This document shows positions 23,801 through 35,548 of a DNA stretch of 64,000 nt, piece by piece. The position numbers and the translations under genes are program-made. Each line of letters starts with the position of its first letter. The first letter of the stretch is position 1. The DNA is from Gorsachius magnificus. Taxonomy: Eukaryota; Chordata; Aves; Pelecaniformes; Ardeidae. The stretch covers positions 15,065,821 through 15,129,820 of the forward strand of contig CM067081.1 in NCBI GenBank assembly GCA_034008185.1, in the 5' to 3' direction. The notes beneath the pieces are model-generated. The model ran no database searches, was not told the DNA's origin, and saw nothing but the letters and a program-made list of their open reading frames with translations.

Positions 23801-24944
23801 GCAATTTTGTTAAAAGTTACTGTGGGAGGGCAGTAACAGCATTGTTAAAAGCCATGTCTGAGCAATTCCCTTGATACCATTCTTTGCATCCTAATTTCCC
23901 CATGAAGCCTAATTAACAACATGCCAGTGTTTACATCATTATTCAGTACTTGTGATACTTGGGGTAGTGTTTGACATTTGGAATTAAGACTTGACACATG
24001 AGAAGAGCTGTGCAAATTTTTTTTTATTTTCTTCAGGCTACCAAGGGGGAAGGGGAGAAATAAATGAAGATGTAGGGAAGAAGTTAAATTTCAAAATGAA
24101 TCATTTTCATATGATATTAATTTTGGAATTTTTTCCACTACCACTTCAAGTACATTATAAAGCAGAACCTATCTGAATGTGTTTGGGCCCCTTTTGCACA
24201 CAGATGTTTCTTCTGGGGAGTGTCTAATGTTTCAATGAACACAGGACTCCTTTGCCAGTTTGTGTGCTGTGAGTGGGAGGGGAAGTTATGTGCTCACTCT
24301 GCAAGCACTTTCAAGTCTAAGATCTGATTTCCTTCAGTTTAACACATGTAACTAGTCTGTGTTTATTAATGGTCATAAAACTAGCCATGTCCTTTAATAA
24401 TTCAGCTGGATTTTTTTGTCTTGATACCAACCTCTGGCATTCACTTTCTCAAGACCATTATGTCTTACTAGCACAATCTCATTTTTATTTCTTAGAATTC
24501 TTACCAGCTGCTGGCTTTCATTTCTCCACTTAATTTACTTGTATATCTTGTAAAATGTATTGTATTGCCTTTCTTGAAGGGTATTTTCATTTGTATTTGT
24601 ATTATTTGTAGATGATAATAGCTAAAAGTATATATTTTGTTATGTAATCTCTTATTTTAAGAGATGTTTTAAGTGTAAATTTTGGGTATAATAAATTTCT
24701 AAAACAGTATATTTTAAAAGTCTGTAGTAAAAACTTGAAGCATTTTTAAAGTTTAGCATCACATGGTTTTCCTATTGCAATCTGACTTTATAAAATTCTA
24801 TTGAATTTGATGGTAGCAAGAAAAGATACAGTTTGACCTTATTTAGGTCAAATATTTTAGGTATTTAGCCTGTCTCTTCATTCATTTATGTAAAAATAAA
24901 ATTAAATCTATCATTAAATTATGAGAAAATAAGAGTATCTGACT

Positions 24945-24987
24945 TCATACATACATACATTTATACATATACATGTGCATATGTATG
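24945..24987 (+). repeat. imperfect (CATA)n microsatellite
   Basis: CATA repeats decay into ATATACATGTGCATATGTATG, an alternating purine-pyrimidine stretch. A simple repeat. Confidence 0.85.
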
Positions 24988-27900
24988 GAACATGACTTTT
25001 CAGAAATCTGTTTTCTTAAGGCTTTGTTTTATGCATCTTGAAGATGTAAAATAGAATTAACATAAAGATGTTTGTAGTAATTTCACTTCAGCAGTTCACA
25101 GGGCCTTAAAGGCATGTAATATTCCTCGGAGAACAAATCTGCTTTCTGTATGCAGATGGCATTGTATTATATGGTGTAAATAATTTTTAAGGCTATCCAT
25201 AAAATGTGTTAGACATCTCATTGCCACTACGTGTTGTCAGAAGCAGTTTTTTCACTGGGTATGTGGCAGGTTTGTAGCCTCTGACTTAACTGCTAGTTGG
25301 AGTGATTGATAATGCGTATCTGCTGCTCTTTCTCAACTCAGCAGGACAGTTTGAGCATCAGCTATTAAAATGTCTTTAACAGTAAATTTGGTTTGTCAAA
25401 CCAGACCATTTAGTAGAAGGTGATTATAATAAATGCAATTTCTGTTCCATGTACAAACACTGGGAATTGAGTAGGTTCTTCTTGGTGCTGTTTAAAGTTG
25501 TGCTTCAAGTATTAGTGATCTGACAGTGCCCAAGAATCTTGTGTTTATGGCCAAAACAGATTAGCATACAAACATTAAAACTTAACTACTGTGAAAAAAC
25601 CCAACAATTCTGGGAGTTTAAATATAATGATATTTTCTCTTTGAATATTTATAAGGCAACAAAGACATTTTAAGCTTACTGCAAATTCTCAAATGTGGAA
25701 TTTAAAACAGATGGAATGAATATTTAGCTTTTCCCTCCAGAGACATCACAGGCAATGAATGCTTTAAGTGAACAAGGTAGTTAAAGGGAAATAGCATTAA
25801 AAAGAAGTGTTAAATGAATGTGCAGGTAGTATACTTACCTAGATATGCCAAACACCATTTTTCCATCTTTAAAAACTTTTAATATATGCAAATTTTGTGG
25901 TTAACTTTACTCTCTTTTGCTTGCGATGAGAAGTTCAGCCAGAAATAATCTGCCGCATTATGCAAAACGTGAACTGTTGAGATGCATGTGAAACTTGCTT
26001 CCATAACTTCATGGTACAGTTATTCTCATCTAAGTACCTTTTTTTCCTTCCCTCTGTGTCTTGTCATTCACTGAGTAATGTCTAAAACCAAAGTCCAGTC
26101 TCGCAGTCAGTACGTATTGTCTGTTATGGTTGCGGTTCATGAAGAGATGAACAACTCATTAAGAAAAATAATCATAAGCTGCTTTAAGTCATTTATAAGA
26201 CCTATTACTTCCTGTATAGTTCTGTGAAATATTGGTTCTGTTGGGAACTTGTCCTGTACTTCTGTAAGACATTGCCATTAGGTAACATAATGATGTTCAG
26301 ATCTTCGCTGGAGCAGCGTTAAGTGAATAGGGTCAGATGGTGGGAGCTTCTGATTTCTGAAGATCTGGTTTTTGTGTTGGTTTCCATACTTGGCTTCACT
26401 GAGCTTCCTGGATGAGCCCTGCCTGTCAGATACCAGTTCTGCCATGTTCCAGAGTCAGCTGGTGAATCTGGTGTCTTAATACCCCTTAACGACAGAAGGC
26501 GTGAGTAGTAGAGTCAGCACGCTGCCAAGGGGCTCCGTGACGTAGGGCAGTATGCTTATTTCTGAGACTGAATGAAGTCCCATCTTAAAGAGAAGTCATA
26601 TACAATGGATTTTAACAGGCAAAATAGCCTAGATCAGATGAGCAGTTTTGAATGTACCTCTTTCAGCACTCCACACGTATATTGGTTGGTGATAACTGTA
26701 ATTACTATGCTAGAAATTAGTTAAATAAAAGGAATTCAAGAGGTGTAAAATATTATTTCATTTTGTGCCTAAGAATAAGCCATATTCTGTATTACCTAAT
26801 GTAATGAAATTTAACTTCTGTGTTCCCTGTTTAGCCCCACTTTAGAGTTAAAATGTGTTTGACTATTTTTTGCTTTTAAATTCTGAAGCAAGTCATTTGT
26901 TACACTATTTCATTGGTTGTAGTACTTTGGTAATTTATTCTTCATCACTTTGGGAGTATGACTGCATTTGTAGTCAGCTATTCAGTTACATATTAGGAAT
27001 GCTACATACCTTTGTGAGTGTAACTTTGGACTGTGAAGTTAACTTGGCCCTAATCTTTAGAAAATCCTGTAATGCCTATAATGTTTATGCTGTCTCTGTT
27101 GAATCTATCTGTCTGCTTTCTGCTGAATGAGAAGGGACTCTTCTGCCCAGTCCCAGATTTCTTTGAGTTATCCCATAAAACTTTAAATGGGTTTGCAATA
27201 CCCCCAAGTGAGAGCAGACATCAGGCCCAGTGGCCCAGACATTCATTTGCTTTCTTTTGGAAACATCTAAATAATGTTGTATTTAGGCTTTATACATCTA
27301 CTCAGAATTACCTTCATGGAAGCAGAACAGCAAACTTGGGTTTGATTGCAGAGAACCTGGCAATTTCACGATGTGATGCACCTTGTCTGAAGGGTGAACA
27401 GATCAGAGGAATCGCGTGCTTATTTCTCCCCATTGCTTGGGAAGGGAAGCTTATGTGGATGTATCGAGTGCAGAGACGGTGGATATCTAATGTTGAGTGA
27501 CTGAGTTAATTGCCTGGTAAGTTCTCGAGACTCTTTGTTCTGGTATCATTACTGACATGGTAATGTCCTCTGTCAGATCTTGCTGTTGGCAGGGTATGGA
27601 CTGATTCGTTAGGGGACAATTAGTTCCCAGATTTTGCAGAGGAACGGTTATTTGAACTCAAAAAGTACTTTTTTTCTTTCTCTGTTCTCTTAATGCCAGT
27701 CCTTAGAGTTTATATATCTCTGTTGTTACTTGGACCCAAAGAAAGTTAATCGGTACAGAGTGGTCTCAAAGGTCCAGGGTTTCAAGGTCATTCACAAGGC
27801 TTGTCTTCTGGGAAGAAGAAGGGAGCTTCTGCTCCACAGTCCTTGCACACACGGAGGATATTGGTGCCTCCTTTTCTTCCAAGAGAATCAAGTTAATGTT

Positions 27901-30641
27901 TTTATGAAAGGTTGTACTGGACCTTGGAATCTTTGAGTGCTGAAGTACCATAAATGTTGTAGTTTCTGTAAAGATGGGAGATACCACAAAAAAGGCAAGA
28001 TGCTTGAGAGTGTTTGGGCTGTATTTGATGGGTACACGCTATGTTGTACCCTCATCTGAGAGAGCAGAGGTCATCTTCACCTCCTTTAGGAGCATGTGGA
28101 AACAGCTCAGAAAGCATATACCTCAACTTTGAGACTGTTGGGTGTAAAATGAATAAAATCTGGTTTATATAAACACTTTATTAATGATTCATATACTGAT
28201 GTAATGAAAATATTTTGAATGTAATTCTTTTTAATTACATGCTGTGCTTAATAGGATAGTGGATCATTTAAGAATAGAAAAAAAAAAGATCGTATGATGG
28301 AATACTTCTAAAATGAGGTGCACTCACTCATTCCTGCCAATGAGCTCACAAAGTATTGATTGCAAACTGTAGCATTTTCTTCCTTGCCTGATACTTGGGA
28401 GGAACAAAGGAAACTACCAAGTGGGAGAGAGAGCCCGAGAAGACCTCCTGGTATTTGATGTTCTCCCCATCTCATGAGACAAGGTCGCATCTGGTTAGAG
28501 ATCATAGACAGTCACAGTACCCTCTGCAAGGTTTGCTTGTTTTTATACTGTGCTTAGCAATCTTCTTAGCATGAGTGGGACTGTTTGTTCTTTGGTTTTA
28601 TTTATTTATTTTCTTTATTTTTTATTTCTTTTTCCCCTTCAAGTGCAGTCCTGGGAGTAACCCTTGAATTGGCTTCCCTCAGCGAGGTCCTTGGCTTTTC
28701 TTTGTTCCGTTAGCACACAAAATGGTACAAGTACAGTCCTGGTGCTCATCATGCTTTCAAGAATGATTAAATGTTTCTTTTCCTTCTCATCTCGGGAATG
28801 TAATTTCTTTCTGTTAGCACTAGTCTCAATTACAGTTGGTGTGAACTCTCTACCTAACTTGCCCTGTAGCTTACTTGTACTGGAGACTGGTGGAGGAAAA
28901 AGCTGGTGGTGTTCATTTTAACACCACTTTGGTAGGCTATTAATTTTGTGAAGGCTCTTACTCTGTCTGGAAGAGAAGAATGGTGTTTTTCACAAAAAGA
29001 AGTGAAAAAACTATGAAAATGTCCGGGGTCTCTTTGCTTAAAAAGCAGTATCATTACCTTGATGTGTGTGAAAGATGCACTGTCTTGCAGTATGCACAGC
29101 AACATAAATTTCTGCAGTAGCTTGCTTGAATTGAACGGTTTAACAGAACTGAAACTCTGATTTAAAAAATAGCTTTTAAATCTTTATTTTCCCTTCTTCT
29201 TCAGTCTCCGGTTCAACAGCACGTGCCTCTTGGAGTTTTCTTTTTCGTCTTTCCTTTTAAATTCCTGCAGTGTCACCATGGTTAAGCATGGAGTCACAGG
29301 AAGGGCAGCAGGTCAGACTGAATGCTTGGCTAATTGTTGTGGGATTTGAATATATCGGGGAAATAAACTGCAGAGTTGGAGGTTTCCTGCTTGCATGAAT
29401 TCACAGCGTCCTGAAGGAGGAAAGCCGCATGGGCGGAGGGGAGGAATGAAGGCGGGCTGAGCGCAGGAGTGGTGAGCCAGTGTCTCCAGCAAAGGAGTCC
29501 TGCAGGGGTGGAGTTAAGGCAGAACTGACTGTGGAAGTGGAGAGTGAGCTCTGATGGTGTTACGATCACTCTCTCCTGCAGTCCCCACCTTAAGTTTTTC
29601 CATGCCAGAAACATTTGAGCTTTGCAGGAGAATCTGGTTTTGGTCAGGATATGGGATTGTCAAAATTCCATCAAAAGTATCCTAAACTGTCTCAGATGTG
29701 AAGGCCTCACCAACGATCTACTTCTCAAGATCAAATTTAGGTCTCCATAAATGAGGTTGTGTGCTTTGTAGTAGCACTTGCCTCTGTCTCAGCATCACTC
29801 AAAAAACTGGGTATTCCACCAGTTTCTTCTCAGATGAACCTTAAAGGAGATCACTTCCCAGATGAAGGGGGAGTTTAGGATCTCCTCCTGGTTCCTACAG
29901 AAGTGGATACAGCACCTGTACTTGTCTCTAACTTTGTCAATTTTTCCTAGCCTGGGAAGAGGCATTGATGGGAGCAGAACGGGAATTGACATCCAAGTGT
30001 GAAAGTACGATGGCATCATTAGAGGACACAGATGAAAAGGGAGACCATTCTTTCTGTAGGACGATTGTCTCTGAAATATGGATGCTTCCAATAAAACCCC
30101 TATCTTACTTCATCTCTCAAAAAACCCAGTATTTCTAGAATAGTAAATATTTCTGTAAGTGAAAAAAACCAGGACAGATTGATGACAAATACTTGGAAAG
30201 ATAAAGCTTTCAAATCTAGTTTATCCACTTACCCATAATCAGATGTTCTGAGGGAAAAATGTATCAGGAAGCCTTTATTTACCAACATCCTTACCAAATA
30301 ATTGCAAATACACAAAAACTGAAATTATGATTGCAATGTTAAGTTTAAAGTATTAAGTGTACGTCCCTGTGCTGGTTTTGGCTGGGATAGAGTTAATTTT
30401 CTTCCTAGTAGCTGGTATGGGGCTAAGTTTTGGATTTGTGATCAAAACAGTGTTGATAACACAGGGATGGTTTCGTTATTGCTGAGCAGGGCTGACAGAG
30501 AGTCAAGGCCTTTGCTGCTTCTCACCCCACCCCACCAGCCAGGAGACTGGGGGTGCACAAGAAGTTGGGAGGGGGCACAGCCAGGACCGCTGACCCCAAC
30601 TGACCAAAGGGGTATCCCAGACCATACGACGTCATGCTCAG

Positions 30642-30649
30642 TATATAAA
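30642..30649 (+). promoter_or_regulatory. TATA box of the solo LTR
   Basis: TATATAAA lies about 275 bases into the LTR, the usual place for the end of U3. A start site about 25-30 bases downstream, near 30675, is expected. A CRE-like GACGTCA sits just upstream at about 30629-30635. Whether it is active is unknown. Confidence 0.65.
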
Positions 30650-30834
30650 CTGGGGGAAGAAAGAAGGCAGGGGGGGGAATATGTTTGGAGTGATGGCGTT
30701 TGTCTTCCCAAGTAACTGTTATGTGTGATGGAGCCCTGCTTTCCTGGAGATGGCTGAGCCCCTGCCTGCCCATGGGAAGTGGTGAATGAATTCCTTAGTT
30801 TGCTTTGCTTGTGTGTGTGGCTTTTGCTTTCCCT

Positions 30835-30840
30835 ATTAAA
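30835..30840 (+). terminator. ATTAAA poly(A) signal of the solo LTR
   Basis: ATTAAA, the commonest variant of AATAAA, lies about 190 bases after the TATA box and is followed by CTGTCTTTATCT. This is the layout expected at the R-U5 border. Because the LTR is in sense orientation, it could also end ARHGAP42 transcripts early. Confidence 0.55.
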
Positions 30841-30966
30841 CTGTCTTTATCTCCACCCACGAGTTTTCCCACTCTTACCCTTCTGATTCTCTCCCCCATC
30901 CCACTGGAGGGGAGTGAGTGAGCAGCAGTGTGGGGCTGAGTTGCTGGCTGGGGTTAAACCATGACA

Positions 30967-33900
30967 ATGCCAGTTGTTGTTGTTTGTTTTTTTTTTTTTC
31001 CTGTGTATGCATACACCTGGTATCAAGTGTGTACTTTTTATAATAAAAAAGTTTAGGTTTAAAAAGTTGATGGTAGAATCTGAGGCAGGAATATTCCTGA
31101 AGACTGACTTTATCCAAGGGTGGCTGATTTTAGTTCTGCTTGCTCTTTAATCAGTAGAAAAGAAAAAGTCCTTCCTCAAGGAGACCCACCATCTGAAGTT
31201 AGATTCCTCCTCTATATTGTTCTTCAGAGTGTTTCTCCCTCTAATGTTTCTTGAGGGCTCTGTAAGGAGACTGGCCTTTCAGTGCTAAAGGCAGCCTTTG
31301 TGCATATTCTCCTGTGTCTTTTTTTGACTAGTTCAAGAAACAATCATTTCAGGTATGACACTATATTAATTTATTTTTAAACATAAGCTATGCCATATGG
31401 AAAATGAAAAAATAACGTTCCCTTGAAAAAACGTAGAGAAAAATAATGTATTCAGCCATATATAACTACTCCCAGCCTGGACTGGTATGTGATTTATAAG
31501 CATCCTCTTGTGGCAATGTATTAAGACCACTTGATGCAGCACTAGGTTTTTGCTAAGAAGCTGAATATTGCATTCACATTGTACATGCAAGTGTCCAACC
31601 TATGCTATTACTAGTCCGTAGTTAAAACTTTGTAATCCTCTGAACCTGCTTTAACATCACCTGAATTTAAACTCTGCTTGAACTAACTGGCATTGGTAGT
31701 CATATTTTTAGAAAATTAACACAAGCTCGGATGTTGTTTGATGTCATCTTTTTTTTGTAAATGTGAGAGGGATTAAGATAAACTTCAAATATATTAATTT
31801 TTTTTGTTTTCCAAGTATGTGGTTTGTCTGCGACGTGTTTTCGGTACAAAGCTGTAAAAATATTTGTCCTACTAAGGTCACCTGGTTACAGGCACTGAAA
31901 TTCACATTATTAGCCTTATGTAATATTTACAGTTTGTAACTTTTAAAATAGAAACTGAGGACTTAAATACATGACTAATGTTTTATCCTGACATGTTCAT
32001 ATTCTTTGTGGCATGTAAACCTGATACATAACTAAGTTACATAAATGCCTGGTTGTCTGTATTTGGTCTCTGCTGTTGTATTTGAAGTTTTATTGATTAG
32101 GAGCCCAGACTGAAAAAGTGTTCTTTCTGACAGATCCGATGTTAGAAATTGGGGGGAGGATTTCAAGTTAAATTATTTCTTTTTGTCTAGCAGAGCAATA
32201 TGTTTCTACATTAGAAATGCATTACTATGAATATATTAGCTATAAGATTTGTTGACTTTGCATGAATTTAATTAGTATTTTCTAGAAGTCTTATACCAAC
32301 ATGAAGCAAATCGGTGTTTGTCAGCATTCAGAATTCATGAGTCATTCAGTACTTCAGGGAAATGAGTTCTATTTCCAATATGCAAGTGAGAGAATTCTGT
32401 GTTGCAGTTAAAAGTACTCGTAGCAGATTTGGAGAAAAAAAAAAATTTTCTCAGGTACAATATATGAACCAAAAGATTTTCATAGTTAAAGCGTTTTGCT
32501 ATAATTCAGATAAGCCTGATTTAATTCCTAATTCTTTCACTGCAAAAGTGCCTCGCTTGATATTGTTGTTGTCTTCTGGCAATTGGGAATCCTGTTAACT
32601 TAATTCACTCTGTGACCTGACTAGTCCTTCGCCCTACAAATAAAAATACAGAGTTCAAAAGGTATTAACTGTTCTTGTTACTGCAATTCAACGCTGTAGA
32701 TCTCCAGGTGAAGCTCGAAGCTTCTAAAGTGCTACAGGGCTTAAAATGTCTGTGTCTATATTGTTAGTATTTAAGAATGAATAAGCAGCTGCATCAATGT
32801 TTTAGTTAAATTTCTGTTTATATCCCCTGGTGCTACCTAAGTAAAAGAAGATGAAGAAGAATGATGCATATACAGTCTGCATGTCATACACTATCCTAAA
32901 TTCAGGGCTAGAAAACTAATGGGAAAACATTCAAAAAATTAACCTTGGCTTAAATTTAAGAAAATCTAGAAATGGAAATGTTCAGATATGTTTACAAAAA
33001 ATTACTCTTTCTAACAGTGTAATAAATTTGATTCTCATAAGGATACGTTAGTTGATGTTGAATTTTTTTCTTCATTCTACTGAAGGTTGAAACTTTTAGT
33101 AAAAAAGAAAAGTTTAAAAAATCGCTAGTCAAAAATTTCTCCAAGTATATATGTGGAGTTTCTCTGTAATGTGTGGAAACCACAGTTTAATCTCATTATT
33201 GGTACATTAATTCAATTTCACAGCTAACTTCTGGAAGGAAGGAGGGTGGGTTGGAAAGGTGGAAGATTGTGAATCAGAAAAGACAAATTAAGATGCTTCA
33301 CCACCTTGGCTCAAAGGCTGTCAGAGCCACTGAAATGTTGCAGTTATGCAGAGAATGACCTCCTAAATTGTCAAAGCTGTCTTAGAAAAAGTATTTTCAA
33401 TTTTTTAAATATTTCTTTTTCAAGTATTTTTTAGAAATTCAGTGTGATTTTGGTGGTACTTGTTTTAATGGTAGTTTTATCAATAATGCTAAATAGAGTT
33501 ATACATAGCAAAGTTAAAAACTAAAACTAAAAGTTCTTTAGAAAAATCTGATTCTTTTTTACTACATCTAATACAGCCCTCTCAGTTGTCAAAGTAATAT
33601 TTTCCTATTATGTCTGCCTAATACATGTCTAGCATCTTAATTAAAAAAAGACTGATGAACTGACACTGAGTTAAAACTGCATGATTCTTTTTTTTTTTCC
33701 ATTCTTTTTCTGGAGGAAGACTGGTGCTTTTGCCAAATGAGAGAAATGATCGCATTATTTGATTGACTGCCACATATTAGCCATGCTGGGAGCTGGAACT
33801 GTGTAGCATTCAGTGACTATTGGCTCAAGAAAGCATAACTTCTCTAAAGGTGTGACTAATCTGAATAAGCTTTTAAGGATAAGATCTGCATTTTAAACAC

Positions 33901-34740
33901 AACATGGATTTCTGAAGTTGCTATTTACAGAAACCATTACAGTCTCTTTGACATTGTTTGCCTGCTCCAAGCGGCTGTGATTTCAACCTAGCGCAATCAC
34001 TGAGTAGGGGAGGGATTATCATCTTGGCAGGAAGAAAGTTACTCTGTTAGGACGACACAGGGAAAATTTCACATTATCTAAAGCAATCAAATTTCTGTAG
34101 AAATGGTCGTGGGAGGATTAGATCCCTAATTTGGGGGGGGAGGAGGGGGCTGTATGCCAATTTCTAACCCTTGACAAGGAAACTGTAATGTAAAGCAATT
34201 GCAGCGATAGGAATCGGCAATGAAAGGAAATGAATAAATGCATGTGTAAGGCATTCTTCTTCCTCTATAATTTTCAGTTACCAAGAGCTAGGTACAGCCT
34301 GCTGGAAATCAGCGGGAGTCTTTTCACAGCTGACCATTCTGCATCTTGTAATACCAGCCGGTGAAATGATCCTGCTGGCATTCTCTCTGGTACCTTGCCG
34401 GTGCGTTCTCCCTCCCCAAAAGCAAAGCCTGTTACTTGCCTAGCTCCTAACTTTGCAGGGAGGTGAATTGCCACCTCAGGGCTCTTGTCAGTAGAAGCTT
34501 TCAGCCCAGGGGTGAGCTTGCAGCATATTCTGTCGATGTGGCTCAGCAGATCTATTCAAAGGCACAGACCTTATCTAGATGAAGTGTATGACATCTTTTA
34601 ATTAGCCTTGCCATACCCACTGTCTGTTCCTAGTTGCCTGTATGACTGTGGGAGTGAGTAACATCGTGCTTCAGCCCAGCAAAGCTGCTTCCTTCTCAGA
34701 TGACTCCTCTCAGTGCTTCCTAGGAATAGAGCTTCCTTGT
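30967..34740 (+). other. ARHGAP42 intron between solo LTR and CR1 pair
   Basis: Unique intronic sequence with a T run near 30986-30999, a G-rich patch near 34132-34149 and AT-rich spacers. Open frames here are short and unrecognisable. I see no gene or named repeat. Confidence 0.7.
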
Positions 34741-35160
34741 CTAGAGCACAAGTCATACGAGGAGCGGCTGAGGGAACTGGGGTTGTTTAGTCTGGAGAAG
34801 AGGAGGCTGAGGGGAGACCTGATCGCCCTCTACAGCTGCCTGACAGGAGGCTGTAGTGAGGTGGGGGTCGGCCTCTTCTCCCTGGTAACAGATGATAGGA
34901 CGAGGGGAAATGGTTTGAAGTTGCACCAGGGCAGGTTTAGGCTAGACATTAAGAAAAACTTCTCTACCGAAAGGGTTGTCAGGCTCTGGAATGGGCTGCC
35001 CAGGGAGGTGGTGGAGTCCTCATCCCTGGAGGTATTTAAAAGAAGGATAGGTGAGGTGCTTAGGGACATGGTTTAGTGGTGGGATGGCAGGGTTAGGTTA
35101 AAGGTTGGACTCAATGATCTTAAAGGTCTTTTCCAACCGAGGTGATTCTATGATTCTATG
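34741..35160 (+). mobile_element. CR1 LINE 3' end, sense, intact tail
   Basis: A 5'-truncated CR1 of about 420 bases. Its frame runs from [20 protein letters not shown] through [11 protein letters not shown], the RLDIKKNF stretch and [12 protein letters not shown] to the natural stop after LRDMV at 35076. It is followed by a full 3' UTR ending in GATTCTATGATTCTATG. The open frame that appears to begin at 34642 includes about 33 host-derived codons upstream of the break and is not a gene. The copy is close to the 3' halves of 5616-6913 and 47213-47312, which share the GGACATGGTTTAGTG stop region. Confidence 0.95.
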
Positions 35161-35275
35161 TTCTTCCAGTGTTGGAAGCAGGATATTTCATTTGCTTTGC
35201 AGCAGCGTTGAGTGAGGCTTGCAGTAGTTGTGTTGCGGTCATTTTAAGGCTGTCAAAAGGGCAATACATGAAGGG
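35161..35275 (+). other. spacer between two CR1 copies
   Basis: About 115 bases of non-CR1 sequence separating two sense CR1 3' ends of different subfamilies. No other feature is seen. Confidence 0.8.
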
Positions 35276-35548
35276 ATGCCCAGCAACAGGACAAGGGGCA
35301 GTGGGCACAAACTGAAGCAGAAGAGGTTTCAGCTGAATATGAGGAAGAACTTCTTTACTTTGAGGGTGACAGAGCACTGGAACAGGCTGCCCAGGGGGGT
35401 TGTGGAGTCTCCCTCTCTGGAGATATTCAAAGCTCTCCTGGATGAAGTCCTGTGCAACATGCTGTAGGAGAACCTGCTTTAGCAGGGGGGTTGGACTGGA
35501 TGATCTCCTCAGGTCCTTCCCAACCCTTGCCATTCTGTGATTCTGTGA
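35276..35548 (+). mobile_element. CR1 LINE 3' end, sense, ATTCTGTG-tail subfamily
   Basis: A 5'-truncated CR1 of about 273 bases. It begins in the SNRTRG region and continues through [20 protein letters not shown] and HWNRLPRGVVESPSLEIF to its natural stop after LCNML near 35467. The 3' UTR follows (GGTTGGACTGGATGATCTCC) with a tail CCATTCTGTGATTCTGTGA. It is the intact counterpart of the deleted copy at 12304-12710. Confidence 0.95.

Larger units (their letters stand above)
12711..30367 (+). other. ARHGAP42 intron, about 17.7 kb without a named gene
   Basis: Unique AT-rich intronic sequence. It carries simple tracts: T18 at 17826-17843, A25 at 19671-19695, (TTTG)n at 20870-20889 and a (CATA)n-like stretch at 24945-24987. 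It also has a 22-base tandem duplication at 15126-15169 and a possible old CR1 relic at 19090-19205. Open frames such as 27072-27500 (142 codons) have no recognisable domain, no supporting splice or start context and no homology that I know of. Confidence 0.65.
30368..30966 (+). mobile_element. solo LTR of an avian endogenous retrovirus, sense
   Basis: An element of about 599 bases bounded by the imperfect inverted ends TGTGCTGG and CCATGACA, the TG...CA layout of an LTR. Inside, in plus orientation, are a CRE-like GACGTCA near 30629-30635, a TATA box TATATAAA at 30642-30649 and an ATTAAA poly(A) signal at 30835-30840 followed by T-rich sequence. No gag, pol or env sequence adjoins it, so it is a solo LTR left by recombination. 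The opening phrase (GGCTGGGATAGAGTTAATTT) and the closing phrase (GGGGTTAAACCATGACA) are familiar from LTRs widespread in bird genomes; I do not assign a family name. The flanks GTCCC and ATGCC do not form a clear target duplication. Confidence 0.85.

Noticed and set aside
27072..27500. 142-codon open frame on the plus strand
   Set aside because: No recognisable domain or repeat, an ordinary intron base composition, and no splice or promoter context. It is probably chance.
34132..34151. G-rich patch as a possible quadruplex
   Set aside because: It has one run of eight G and one of five. Four separate runs of three with 1-7 base loops cannot be made without splitting the long run in a forced way.
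34642..34740. Apparent N-terminal extension of a 144-codon protein
   Set aside because: The downstream part is CR1 reverse transcriptase; the first 33 or so codons are host intron sequence joined by chance to the element.
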